Shown here piece by piece: positions 28,169 through 37,154 of a stretch of 64,000 nt of DNA. Every line of letters starts with the position of its first letter. The first letter of the stretch is position 1. The stretch is from assembly GCA_030587405.1 (NCBI GenBank), contig JAUQZD010000049.1, forward strand, positions 1-64,000, in the 5' to 3' direction. Under the pieces are notes generated by a model, which saw only the letters and a list, made by a program, of their open reading frames with translations, ran no database searches and had not been told where the DNA came from. This DNA comes from Candidatus Freyrarchaeum guaymasense (lineage in GTDB: Archaea; Asgardarchaeota; Jordarchaeia; Jordarchaeales; Freyrarchaeaceae). Position numbers and translations under genes: made by a program.

Positions 28169-29253
28169 GGTTGCGTGTTCTTCCCGACGGGGAATCATGG
28201 GTTCTAGGTAAGCTGCCAGAGGGATGCAGGAGGTGTGCACGTGGCGCGAAGCTAGTGTTGTTCATTACCGGACTATGCGATAACCCCCCTGAGTGCTCCT
28301 GGTATTGCCCGATATCGCTCTCTAGAAGGGGGAAAGATGAAATGTATGCGAACGAGCGGCTTATTAAGGACGTCGCTGATGTTCTGGAGGAGGCTCGCCT
28401 CATAGACGCTGAGGGGACGGGGGTTACGGGAGGAGAACCGCTCATGGTTTTGAACCGTACGTTAGAGTTTATAAGGGTTTTAAAAGACAACTTCGGCTCA
28501 AGGCATCATATCCACTTATATACCTCGGGCAGGATGCTTTCGGAGAAGGCAATTAAGAGGCTTGTTGACGCAGGCCTCGACGAGTTAAGAATACACTTGC
28601 CAAGAGTTGAAGCGATTAGAAAAGCCCTTGAATACCCGATTAGTGTAGGGGTGGAGGTTCCTGTTCTTCCTAGTTCGGAGGGGAGGCTTAGGAGGATGGC
28701 TGTCATGCTGGATGAGCTTGGAGTCGAGTTTTTAAACCTTAACGAGTTAGAGTTTTCGGAGGGTAACGCCGATAAGCTTAAGGAGAAGGGATTTTCTCTC
28801 AGAGAAGGGAGCTTTGTCGCTGCAGCGGGAAGTAGGGAAACCGCTGAAAGGCTCCTAGATTGGGCTAGGGAAGAACTCTCAATGAGCATCCATTACTGCT
28901 CGGCTAGGTTCAAGGACAGCATCCAGCTCAGGAACAGGCTTGCTAGAAGGGCGCGTAACGTGGCTCGACCATACGAGGCAGTTACGAATGATGGTTTGCT
29001 CGTTAAGGGAGTAATCCACGGGGTTCCCGCTTCAAAGCTAGACTCGCTGGCAGCATCCTTAAAAGAGAAGTTTAGGATACCAAGCCGCATGATCAGGGTT
29101 AACAGGGAAAAATGTAGAATTGAGACTTCGGTTAGGATGGCGTATAAGATAGCGAAGAGAATTCCTAAAGCTAAGAGAGGATTTAAGATAGGTGTGGTTG
29201 AGGAGTATCCTACGGAGGAGCCAAGGCTAGAAACGGAATATACACCACTATGA
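28165..29253 (+). CDS. Radical SAM protein (COG2108-like)
   Basis: This protein of about 362 residues has a radical SAM core. The cluster cysteines are in LCDNPPECSWYCP (about residues 37-47), spaced C-x5-C-x3-C rather than the standard C-x3-C-x2-C. VTGGEPL is the SAM-binding GGE motif. The rest of the barrel is recognisable (HLYTSGRM, LDELRIHLPR). The archaeal family related to pyruvate-formate-lyase activases has no known product. The ATG at 28165 overlaps the preceding stop as ATGA and follows GGTGGAGGGG, so it is preferred to a GTG at 28156. Confidence 0.8.
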   Translation: MRLRVLPDGESWVLGKLPEGCRRCARGAKLVLFITGLCDNPPECSWYCPISLSRRGKDEMYANERLIKDVADVLEEARLIDAEGTGVTGGEPLMVLNRTLEFIRVLKDNFGSRHHIHLYTSGRMLSEKAIKRLVDAGLDELRIHLPRVEAIRKALEYPISVGVEVPVLPSSEGRLRRMAVMLDELGVEFLNLNELEFSEGNADKLKEKGFSLREGSFVAAAGSRETAERLLDWAREELSMSIHYCSARFKDSIQLRNRLARRARNVARPYEAVTNDGLLVKGVIHGVPASKLDSLAASLKEKFRIPSRMIRVNREKCRIETSVRMAYKIAKRIPKAKRGFKIGVVEEYPTEEPRLETEYTPL

Positions 29254-29287
29254 AGCCGCTAAAGAACCCTTCCCGGTTTCTTAGTGT

Positions 29288-30175
29288 TCATGAAGCACTC
29301 TGTACGGCCGTAAAAGCCTTTTTCTGCACCAGATCCTTTAAGGCGGCAGAGAGTATTTTGAGGAGGAGTTCCCTGTAGCCTGGGTCTATAGCTACCGTTC
29401 CATAGGCTTTAAGTCCGAATATTTCACCAACCTTTTCGGGAGGCATTGCGTTGGGTAGGTCCTGCTTGTTAGCGATCAAGATTATTTTTGCTGAGTCTAA
29501 GCTTTCAGTTACTAACTTGAATAGCTCCCGTGACTCGTACACGCCCTTCGGTGTAGAGTCTGTCACGAACAGTATTACGTCAGTGTCTCTAGTTAGCCTC
29601 CCCCACATGGGCCTAAACCTTTCCTGCCCACCAATGTCCCAGAAGATTATCCTAGCGTTAACATCAGGTATATTATACTCTTTGATGTCCACTACCATGG
29701 TTGGCAAGTATTCTTCTCCAATGTTTTCTCCGAGTATCAGGTTTAGCAGGGATGTTTTCCCAACACCTTGCTTTCCAATTATCGCTACCTTAATTTGGGT
29801 TCTTAGGATGTCATCCGCAATCCTTTCAAAATTTCTAAAGACAGAAATGTCACCATTCCAGTTTTCCAGTTTCTTGGAGAACATGTCTATGAACGTATTC
29901 TTTATTTGCCTTAGCTTCTCCTTTAACATGTCGTCTTTCTCGTTCTTGTCAGCGCACAGTATAAAAAGTACGTCCTTGTAGGATGAGTAGACGAACTTGA
30001 TGTTTCTCATCACAACCGACTCAATTTCCTCTTCCGAGTCGAAAGACTTTATAAAAGCGGCAAAGGCGGTTAGGAAGCCTGAAATGATACTCTCATCTAT
30101 CCACCTATTTTTGTGGTACGATTTATGAAAGAGACAAAGACCTGACGAAAGGAGTATGTACAAATCCCAGATCAA
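29288..30175 (-). CDS. Arf-type GTPase with N-terminal longin-like domain
   Basis: The 295 residues divide into an N-terminal alpha/beta domain (about 1-120, beginning with the strand WDLYILLSSGLCLFHKSY) and a Ras-superfamily GTPase domain. The GTPase has P-loop IGKQGVGKTSLLN near residue 135, switch I threonine in YLPTMVVDIKEY, IIFWDIGGQERFRPMW near 182 (the Arf/Arl pattern) and ANKQDLPNA near 238. The N-terminal strand-hairpin pattern recalls longin domains of SRP receptor and adaptin small subunits. There is no N-terminal glycine for myristoylation. It starts at a TTG with GGAGG upstream. Domain order is seen; the longin assignment is inference. Confidence 0.75.
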   Translation of the reverse strand: MIWDLYILLSSGLCLFHKSYHKNRWIDESIISGFLTAFAAFIKSFDSEEEIESVVMRNIKFVYSSYKDVLFILCADKNEKDDMLKEKLRQIKNTFIDMFSKKLENWNGDISVFRNFERIADDILRTQIKVAIIGKQGVGKTSLLNLILGENIGEEYLPTMVVDIKEYNIPDVNARIIFWDIGGQERFRPMWGRLTRDTDVILFVTDSTPKGVYESRELFKLVTESLDSAKIILIANKQDLPNAMPPEKVGEIFGLKAYGTVAIDPGYRELLLKILSAALKDLVQKKAFTAVQSAS

Positions 30176-30526
30176 AGGGTTACCTCCATATTAACATGCC
30201 AGAGAACCTTTTCTGTAGAAAAACTTAGAATCTAAAGATCTTTTAAAAGTTTTTTCGGAAAAGAAGGCCAGCTACGATTAATTATGAAATAAACATAAGA
30301 GTAGAATGCAGATTCCTCAAAAAAATAAAAAACACTGGTGACTAAGGAAAGAAGATACTAAAAAATAACGTAGAGACATGTTTAGTTTTTCTTTTTGCCA
30401 GCCGATTCTAAAAATTTAGTCTTCGAAAAACTAGAGACGATAGAGGTCGAGAAGGTAATGTAAGAGGAAGTTAAAGTAGTAGACAAACTTTTTAATAGAG
30501 TTTTGGAGCGTTATTAATTTGCGGGG
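30176..30526. other. Intergenic region, AT-rich, no gene seen
   Basis: This 350-bp gap between divergent genes holds a TATA-like CTTTTAAAAG near 30240-30250 for the GTPase gene and ACTTTTTAAT near 30486 for the ATP synthase gene. No open frame or clear hairpin is present. Confidence 0.4.
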
Positions 30527-30541
30527 TTGGTGGTGGCAGGA

Positions 30542-30856
30542 ATGGAGATTGTAGCAATAGGTGACCGGGACACGGTAATAGGGTTTAAGTTAGCGGGAGT
30601 TTCATCTGCGTTCGAGGTTGATGATCCTGAAAGTGCGAAAAGGATCTTGAGAGATGTTTTTCAAATGCAAAATGTAGGTGTCGTAATAATAACAGAGAAG
30701 CTGGCGGATCAGATAAGGGCGTTTATTGAGAGGTTAACCGAATCTGCGGATTTACCCATCCTCATAGAAGTACCGGATAAAACAGGGCCTAAGGGTGGAC
30801 CTGATCCGATTCAGGCATTAATAAAGAAAGCAGTAGGGATAGAGATCAAGATTTAA
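30542..30856 (+). CDS. atpF: A-type ATP synthase subunit F
   Basis: This protein of about 104 residues is the small Rossmann-like F subunit of the archaeal A1AO ATP synthase, on the central stalk. It has MEIVAIGDRDTVIGFKLAG, NVGVVIITEKLAD and the P-[ST]-like turn ILIEVPDK at the usual places. The start at 30542 follows GGTGGTGGCAGGA; a longer frame from 30527 is less likely. No other ATP synthase subunit is in the window, so the gene is detached from the operon. It could be a paralogue. Confidence 0.88.
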   Translation: MEIVAIGDRDTVIGFKLAGVSSAFEVDDPESAKRILRDVFQMQNVGVVIITEKLADQIRAFIERLTESADLPILIEVPDKTGPKGGPDPIQALIKKAVGIEIKI

Positions 30857-30901
30857 CTTGTTTTACCCGAATTTCCTTTGTTGCTCTTCTACAAATGGAG
30901 G

Positions 30902-31387
30902 CTACAGATTTCGCAGTATGTCTTCGATTGTCATTGTTTTGCTGCAGTAGTTACATCTGAGTATGACTGGTTCGCGTTCCTCTACCGTGAAGCTTGGTTC
31001 AACTGGTTCGCTACTATTTGTTATGCAGTTTGGGTTGACGCATTTCGGGAAGCCCTTTATTGTGTCGGGTAGTTTGACGCGTTCCTTTCTCGCAATTCTG
31101 TATTGCCGTACGATGTTTATTGTTGCGTTAGGCGCTATCAGCGCTATTTTATCTGCTTCTTTGGGGTCGAGTTCTCTTCCCTCAACTTTCACTATGTCTT
31201 TTTTTCCGAGTTTTTCGCTTGGAACGTGCATTACTATGCTGACTACGTTCTCCTCTTCACCGCATATTCCAAGTATCTTCAACACTTTTAGCGCCATGCC
31301 ATCGGAGATGTGATCTATTACCGTTCCATCTCGAATTTTGCGAACCCTAAGTTCCCTTTCAAGATTTTCAATGCTCAAGAATTTCAC
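30902..31387 (-). CDS. pyrI: Aspartate carbamoyltransferase regulatory chain
   Basis: This 161-residue PyrI binds nucleotide effectors and holds the PyrB trimers together. The N-terminal allosteric domain has VRKIRDGTVIDHI and ALKVLKILGI. The C-terminal zinc domain has four Cys (CVNPNC, then CNYC). It has a slightly longer N-terminus than usual from its GTG start. It is divergent from pyrB across 120 bp instead of following it, as in most organisms. Confidence 0.95.
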   Translation of the reverse strand: MKFLSIENLERELRVRKIRDGTVIDHISDGMALKVLKILGICGEEENVVSIVMHVPSEKLGKKDIVKVEGRELDPKEADKIALIAPNATINIVRQYRIARKERVKLPDTIKGFPKCVNPNCITNSSEPVEPSFTVEEREPVILRCNYCSKTMTIEDILRNL

Positions 31388-31508
31388 CCGAATTTTTTCT
31401 AATAGAAACGGGAGAATTTAAAGGAGAGAAATATGTAGGAATGATCAAAGCTATTAGCTTTGGTGCGACATAAAAATATAGTGCTAGAATGGGGAAGAGT
31501 GTTGAAAT

Positions 31509-32447
31509 GTGGAGGATGCTGTGTTGCCTGGGGGGATTCTGGGGTTAAAGGATGTTGTCTCGATAAAGGACTTTTCTAGGCGGCACATTGAGTGGCTTCA
31601 CGAGAGAGCGGAGGAGATGGAAGAGGTTTTCAGAACAGGCTCTGACATCCTTAAAGGCAAGATCCTCGCCACCCTTTTCATGGAGCCGAGTACGCGTACA
31701 AAGCTGTCCTTCGCAACAGCGATGTATAAGCTTGGAGGGAACGTCATAGGGTTTGAGAGCGTTGAGACGTCTTCAATTGCTAAGGGAGAGAACCTTAATG
31801 ATACGATTAAGACCGTTGAAAACTACTGTGACGCCGTAGTACTACGTCACTGGCTTGAAGGAGCGGCGAAATTCGCGTCGGAGATAGCTAACGTGCCGGT
31901 TATAAATGCCGGCTCGGGAACGGAGGAACACCCAACCCAAGCCCTCTTAGACCTTTTCACGATAAAACGTGAAATAGGGAGGATAGATGGGTTAAAAGTG
32001 GCGTTAATGGGAGATCTTAAATATGGTAGAACCGTGAAGTCTTTAAGCTATGGATTAGCCAACTTTGACGTTGAAATCTACCTTGTTTCCCCCGAAAGCT
32101 TGAGGATGAGCGAGGAGGTCATAAGGTACTTAGAAAAGAGGGGTGTGACGGTCGAGGAGCACCGGAACTTGGAGAAGATAATAAAGAAAATAGATGTCCT
32201 CTATGTTACGAGGATTCAAAGGGAGAGGTTTCCGGATCCAACCGAGTACGAACGGCTACGGGGAAGCTATAAGATAGATCTTAAGACGCTTGAGGAGGCA
32301 AAGCCAAACATGATTTTAATGCATCCGCTCCCTAGAGTCGACGAAATAGCCCCAGAAGTAGACGCAACACCTTATGCAAAGTACTTTAAACAGCCATATT
32401 ACGGTGTAATAGTAAGGATGGCGATCCTTAAAGCCCTTCTCAGCTAG
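31509..32447 (+). CDS. pyrB: Aspartate carbamoyltransferase catalytic chain
   Basis: This 312-residue PyrB condenses carbamoyl phosphate with aspartate in pyrimidine synthesis. The carbamoyl-phosphate loop is FMEPSTRTKLSF, with HPTQALLDLFTI and HPLPRVDEIAPE further on. The frame is open from a GTG at 31509; the GTG at 31521, four codons in and preceded by GGAGG, is equally likely. Its 3' end overlaps the convergent lhr gene by 8 bp. Confidence 0.96.
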   Translation: MEDAVLPGGILGLKDVVSIKDFSRRHIEWLHERAEEMEEVFRTGSDILKGKILATLFMEPSTRTKLSFATAMYKLGGNVIGFESVETSSIAKGENLNDTIKTVENYCDAVVLRHWLEGAAKFASEIANVPVINAGSGTEEHPTQALLDLFTIKREIGRIDGLKVALMGDLKYGRTVKSLSYGLANFDVEIYLVSPESLRMSEEVIRYLEKRGVTVEEHRNLEKIIKKIDVLYVTRIQRERFPDPTEYERLRGSYKIDLKTLEEAKPNMILMHPLPRVDEIAPEVDATPYAKYFKQPYYGVIVRMAILKALLS

Positions 32448-35274
32448 CCTCCCGCCTATCCCAGAACTTTCTAGTTCTCATATACTTCTTTTCCTCTTCT
32501 AGGATCGCCTCGTAGAATGCTCCTTCAGACTTATACGTCCTGTTGAGGATGCGGAGGGCTGCCCTCGGGCCCACACCTCTAGCTGCCATGCATATAACAG
32601 CCCTTTTGCCGTAGGCTGAAACCACCTTAGCGGATTCCAGTCCTCTCTCAAAAACCCTCTTATCATCCTTTGAAAGTTTTTTCCCAAGCTTTTTGAGACG
32701 TAACGCCTTGCTTAGGGACCCGCCGTCGCTGTAATATGTCACCGCGACAAGCCTACCATTACACTTAGGGCATGAGATAACTTCAGGCAAGGTTTCAACC
32801 GTCCTAACGGATTCCCACCCTGGACATCCCGGCCACATGCAAACCAGCTTAACGCGCTCTTTGAGGAGGCGGTTCCTTACAGCTTCAGTGATGGCTGCGG
32901 CGGGTGTTTGGGGCTGAATGAGGTCTCTGCTGACGTGTTCCAACGCATCCTTAGCGAGGGGGGAGGGGGTTATCCTAGTGGTGCAGTAAATGTTGATCTT
33001 TCCAGCTTTTATTGCTGAGATGACGTAGCCAGCCCTTTCGAGATCTAGCTTTTCAGTTAAGACCTCCTTTACGGCTTCACGTTCTAGGATTGAACCATCA
33101 AAGATGCGGGCGATCCTTCTAAGGTTGCTTTGTCTGTAATCGGCGTTTCTCTCTAGGACGCCAAGCCTTCTAGCGACTTGGAGAAGGTGCCAGAGGTAAA
33201 GCGACGAGTTCTTTATTGAATACGTGATTAATGGGTGTACGTCGCTTTCCTTCAAGTCCAAGATGAAGTCAACTAGTTCTTTCACGTCTATGCTAGCATC
33301 AGAGCCAAGGAGGATATGGTAAGGTGTGGATTTAACTGATACAGCAACACCTTTCCTTAGGGAGAGAGACGTTGCGATCAGCCTTCCTAAGGTTTCATTT
33401 ACTAGGCTACCGAAGCACGCGTGAATTACCACTAGAGAGTCTCTCACCTTCTCCACTAGTATTTTCTCGTGGGTTGGAACGACCTCTTCCTTCATGTGAG
33501 ACTCTATAACGCTTAAAACAATTCTTTTTGCATCGTCGCTGAGAGGGTACATGTCCAACGGGCAGGCTGAGGCTTCGCCTGAAAGCCACTTTGAAACCTC
33601 TGATCTCAGCAAGCCGACTTCCTGAGCTACTTCAAACGGAACCGGGATCATCTCACCCACCCAAGAGGGAAGCGCAGCGGTAGTGTTCCTTAACGGTTCA
33701 ACGTTAATTTTGTCGTCTTCGATGCTTGTAACCCTCCATGGACGACCATTCATCACGAATGCGCCTTCACTTTCTAATCGAGGGATAAAAGACTCGTCAA
33801 GCTCACCTATCTGTTTCCTGGACGCTACGTCGTAAACTGGTAGAGATTTCACGTCAGGTATCGTAGAAAGGTTTTCATAGTAGTATTTTCGTGTGATCCT
33901 TGTCTTGCTTAAAACGTCATCTTTCACGCGAATTATGTTAAGCTGGCTTAGGAAAGAGGCAACCTCACGTAGCAGACTCATCGTCAGGTTCCTGTAAGGC
34001 CAGGAGCGTTTAAACACTTCAAGAACTTCTGGCATGTGAGCCTTTCCGAGATCCAAAACCAACCCTGCGACCTGATGCGCCAGCACATCGTATGAGTCCT
34101 CGTATAGGGTTACTGGCTCAAGTTCGCCTTTAGCAGCTCTTCTAGCTATGACCGCTGCCTCGCATAGATCATCAACCCCGCAGGCTAAGATTACGCCTTC
34201 CGCGTTCCTATCAACGCTATGCCCACTGCGACCGACCCTCTGCACTAAACGTACAACTTGCCTAGGTGAATGGTACTGTACTACGAAATCGACGGCGCCT
34301 ACGTCGATGCCTAGCTCCAGGGACGACGTAGATATGACACCCTTCAACTTTCCCACTTTAAATTCGTGCTCAGTTTCAACTCTTACATCTTTAGATAATG
34401 ATCCATGATGAACCCTAACGTTCATTTCCGGGTCATAGAGGACGGCGCCTAGTCCGAGGGATTCGGCCATTTCCCTCGTGTTAACGAACACAAGCGTGGC
34501 TTTACGCCCCTCAATAAGGTTTGCGATCTGCATCACACGGCTGATTAACCGCTCCACACCATGCTCCAGCTCGTCCTCTTGCATGAAGCTCGCCGGCTTC
34601 ACGTTAACAGACATGTTCTTGTAGCCTTCAATCGAAATAATTGTAACATTTCTTCCAACTCCTCCGAGGAAGTTAGCTATCACCTCGTGGCTTCCAACCG
34701 TTGCTGAGAGACCTACCCTTTGAAACTCGCGCCCCGTAAGGTTTACTAGCCTCTCCAAGGCTAGTGAGAGCTGTGTCCCCCTTTTAGATGAAGCTATTTC
34801 ATGTATTTCGTCAACCACAACGAACCGGACTCTTCTAAGGTGCTCCCTCATCTTTGGGGCTGGTAGTATTGCTTGGAGGGTTTCAGGGGTTGTTATGAGA
34901 ATGTCGGGGGGAAACAACAACTGTTTCCTCCTTTCATATCCACTCGTGTCGCCGTGCCGCATAGCCATTCTTATTCCAAGCGAGGATGCGAGGCTTTGCA
35001 TTCGTCTGAAAAGGTCTCTGTTAAGGGCGCGAAGAGGGGTTACGTAAATGGCTTTAATACCATCTCCTCTAGGATCATCCAAGAGGAGATGGAAAAGCGG
35101 AAAGAAGACTGCTTCCGTCTTACCCCATCCGGTGGGAGCTATGAGAAGTACGTTGCCTCCCTTGAGTATTACAGGAATTGCTTTTTCTTGAGGAGGAGTC
35201 GGATGAAGGTACCCCTCCTTCCTTATTAACTCCCTTATTCTAGGGTTAAGAAGGCTGAAGGCGTTCTTCATCAC
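32440..35274 (-). CDS. lhr: Lhr-type DEAD/DEAH superfamily 2 helicase
   Basis: This 944-residue helicase of the archaeal Lhr/HelQ-like group has P-loop IAPTGWGKTEAVF near residue 45, DEIHEIASSKRG near 155, QRVGLSATVGS, VFVNTRE, and QRVGRSGHS as motif VI. A long C-terminal winged-helix and Lhr-specific region follows, and a CPGCxxW...CPKCNG zinc-binding segment lies near residue 820. Lhr proteins unwind DNA or DNA/RNA hybrids in repair. The gene follows the metallophosphoesterase gene by 3 bp, the common pairing for this family. Confidence 0.9.
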   Translation of the reverse strand: MMKNAFSLLNPRIRELIRKEGYLHPTPPQEKAIPVILKGGNVLLIAPTGWGKTEAVFFPLFHLLLDDPRGDGIKAIYVTPLRALNRDLFRRMQSLASSLGIRMAMRHGDTSGYERRKQLLFPPDILITTPETLQAILPAPKMREHLRRVRFVVVDEIHEIASSKRGTQLSLALERLVNLTGREFQRVGLSATVGSHEVIANFLGGVGRNVTIISIEGYKNMSVNVKPASFMQEDELEHGVERLISRVMQIANLIEGRKATLVFVNTREMAESLGLGAVLYDPEMNVRVHHGSLSKDVRVETEHEFKVGKLKGVISTSSLELGIDVGAVDFVVQYHSPRQVVRLVQRVGRSGHSVDRNAEGVILACGVDDLCEAAVIARRAAKGELEPVTLYEDSYDVLAHQVAGLVLDLGKAHMPEVLEVFKRSWPYRNLTMSLLREVASFLSQLNIIRVKDDVLSKTRITRKYYYENLSTIPDVKSLPVYDVASRKQIGELDESFIPRLESEGAFVMNGRPWRVTSIEDDKINVEPLRNTTAALPSWVGEMIPVPFEVAQEVGLLRSEVSKWLSGEASACPLDMYPLSDDAKRIVLSVIESHMKEEVVPTHEKILVEKVRDSLVVIHACFGSLVNETLGRLIATSLSLRKGVAVSVKSTPYHILLGSDASIDVKELVDFILDLKESDVHPLITYSIKNSSLYLWHLLQVARRLGVLERNADYRQSNLRRIARIFDGSILEREAVKEVLTEKLDLERAGYVISAIKAGKINIYCTTRITPSPLAKDALEHVSRDLIQPQTPAAAITEAVRNRLLKERVKLVCMWPGCPGWESVRTVETLPEVISCPKCNGRLVAVTYYSDGGSLSKALRLKKLGKKLSKDDKRVFERGLESAKVVSAYGKRAVICMAARGVGPRAALRILNRTYKSEGAFYEAILEEEKKYMRTRKFWDRREAS

Positions 35275-35277
35275 GGG

Positions 35278-36141
35278 TCAACCCTTTAAAGCTGAGGCTT
35301 CCTTTTTTCCCTTTAAGTGGCTTATTTTTCCAAGATACGTGCCATCAAGCAATGTTAACGAGAGATCATCGTGATTGATTATCCTGCTTGACAGGAGAGG
35401 GCCTAGAAGCTCCGTGTTTAAGTTTACGGGTAACCCCCCGAGTAGCGGGTTAAAGGCAGGCATCACCATCACGCTAACCGAACCGTTAAAGGACGCTAGG
35501 TCCCCTCTCCCCGCTTTTTTCATAGCGTACAGGGCCAGTTTTCCACGCTCCACCTGAACTTCCATCCAGACAGGCTTCGTCCATCTGATGCCAGTAGAGG
35601 TCTTAAATTCTATAACCGGGTGGTTGTGTCCTATTATTATTTGGTCAGCCTTGAGAAGCTCGGCTCTTGGCCATGCATGTCCGTGTAGCAAGGCTACGTT
35701 ATCTGATATAAGCACCCCCTTGGAATCGTGCAACACCACGTTACCTGGGATAACCCTCTCAAGATTTACGTCATGATTGCCCTTAACTATTTTTACGGTG
35801 ACCGATGAGGATAACTCTTCTAGCAGAAATTTACATTCTAGAAGTTCCCTCCTAGACGAGGATAGAACACCATGTTTAACGTCACCGAGAATTATTAAGG
35901 ATTTAGCCTTAGTCTTCCTCACCAAATCGAGGATTTTCTCGGCGAGCTTCCTAGTTTGAAGCGGGATCCGTATGCCGGCTTGTTGCAGTGCAAACTCGTA
36001 TCCCACATGAATGTCTGCGATACATAAAATCTGGTCATGCTTACCCTTTAAAAGGAGGGCAGGCTCGTTAAGCACCGGCTTTACAATTAAGACCAATTGG
36101 ATCCACCTTTGAAGTGCAGTGAGTAGATCAACAGGGAACAT
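35278..36141 (-). CDS. Metallophosphoesterase (COG1407, Lhr-associated)
   Basis: This protein of about 287 residues is a calcineurin-like phosphoesterase with the metal ligands IADIHVGYE, LGDVKHG, GNHDVNLE, LLHGHAW and IIGHNHPVI. COG1407 proteins are usually encoded next to Lhr helicases and are thought to be nucleases or nucleotidases in repair. The stop is 3 bp from the lhr start, so they share a transcript. The annotated start is not certain: the region before PVLNEPALLL is poorly conserved-looking. Confidence 0.88.
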   Translation of the reverse strand: MFPVDLLTALQRWIQLVLIVKPVLNEPALLLKGKHDQILCIADIHVGYEFALQQAGIRIPLQTRKLAEKILDLVRKTKAKSLIILGDVKHGVLSSSRRELLECKFLLEELSSSVTVKIVKGNHDVNLERVIPGNVVLHDSKGVLISDNVALLHGHAWPRAELLKADQIIIGHNHPVIEFKTSTGIRWTKPVWMEVQVERGKLALYAMKKAGRGDLASFNGSVSVMVMPAFNPLLGGLPVNLNTELLGPLLSSRIINHDDLSLTLLDGTYLGKISHLKGKKEASALKG

Positions 36142-36205
36142 CCAAGCTAATTTATATTTCTCATCAAAAGTAAATAAAGAGAAGGAACTTACAAGAGGGG
36201 ATTAA

Positions 36206-36652
36206 GTGGTAAGCAGCGGTGGGAGCGTAGAGGAAAAAGGTAACGTGGACGAGAGGAACGAGGTCTTAAAGGTGTTAGGGGATGTTGGGAAGCGAGGGTG
36301 TCTCTCGGGGAAAGTCCTAGAGGAGCTCTCCTTGGAGTTTGGGGAGAGGTTCTGGAGGGCGCTTAGGGCCGTTGCTGAGAGAAGAGTGAAAAAGTATGTT
36401 TTCGAGCCTAGTGGAAGGAGGCTATGGGTTGTGGTCGGCAGAAGGAAGGATTACCTGATAATATCAGATTTTTACTGTAGTTGCGAGGATTTCTACCTGA
36501 ATGTGGTCGTCCGAAGGAAAACGTTTATGTGTTATCATTTACTGGCTAAACGATTGGCTGAAGCCCTTAAAGTATATGAGACGTACATGCTGTCAGACGA
36601 GGAGTTTGAGCCGCTAGTAGAAGAGTGGAAAAGCCTTGAAAGGGAGTGCTGA
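36206..36652 (+). CDS. SWIM zinc-finger protein
   Basis: This 148-residue protein has a central SWIM motif, C-x-C-x(n)-C-x-H, seen as FYCSCEDFY and FMCYHLLAKRLAE (about residues 92-120). Small archaeal SWIM proteins are related to the eukaryotic SWS1/Shu2 recombination factors, and a role beside RadA is a reasonable guess. The N-terminus is helical and charged. It is followed by a microprotein gene and an 83-residue gene in the same direction. Confidence 0.85.
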   Translation: MVSSGGSVEEKGNVDERNEVLKVLGDVGKRGCLSGKVLEELSLEFGERFWRALRAVAERRVKKYVFEPSGRRLWVVVGRRKDYLIISDFYCSCEDFYLNVVVRRKTFMCYHLLAKRLAEALKVYETYMLSDEEFEPLVEEWKSLEREC

Positions 36653-36689
36653 TTAACCGTAGTTAAATCCCGTTTAGGAGGTTTCCGTA

Positions 36690-36800
36690 ATGCTGTTTGA
36701 GTTTCCTTTCATTCAGGGTTTGACTTTGCTCTTAGGGGCATTAATCGTTATTTTCATACTTGTTTACGTGGTGATTAGCGTTAGAGGGAAGGAAGAGTGA
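36690..36800 (+). CDS. 36-residue single-pass membrane microprotein
   Basis: A short ORF with TTAGGAGG 8 bp upstream encodes a peptide whose core (LTLLLGALIVIFILVYVVIS) is one membrane helix, ending in the basic tail VRGKEE. It starts 38 bp after the SWIM gene and ends 3 bp before the next start, which supports its reality as an operon member. No family is recognised. Confidence 0.65.
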   Translation: MLFEFPFIQGLTLLLGALIVIFILVYVVISVRGKEE

Positions 36801-36803
36801 AAT

Positions 36804-37055
36804 ATGACTTCTAAAGGGAGCGGCGTGGATTGTCTTAAGGAGAAAATTCGGGAGGCGTTTATGGAGGCGTTTCCGCACCTGTGCGAGCCGTTACAGGTTA
36901 AGGAGCTGCTAGAACGTGAGCTTGAAAACGTGTCCACAATGGATGAGCTTATAAGTAGGCTGGACAGGAGGGTCTTGGAAGAGAGGAGCCCAACGGAGAA
37001 AACAGACATAAAAATCATCTTGATGTTCCTTGAAAGGAAGCTGAGGGAAACATAG
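36804..37055 (+). CDS. Hypothetical helical protein, 83 aa
   Basis: I do not recognise this small charged protein. It is predicted to be almost all helix (LKEKIREAFMEAF, LLERELENVSTMDELISRL) and has two cysteines that do not form a metal-binding pair. Its ATG is 3 bp after the membrane microprotein stop, so the two are probably translated together and may interact. Confidence 0.6.
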   Translation: MTSKGSGVDCLKEKIREAFMEAFPHLCEPLQVKELLERELENVSTMDELISRLDRRVLEERSPTEKTDIKIILMFLERKLRET

Positions 37056-37154
37056 GTTTAAGTAGGAAATGGGAAGTTTTTGAAAAAACATAAAAAGAAG
37101 GCCGTGTTAAAAGATTAAATTGACTGCTCTTATGTTTATGAGTGGAGGGGTTCT

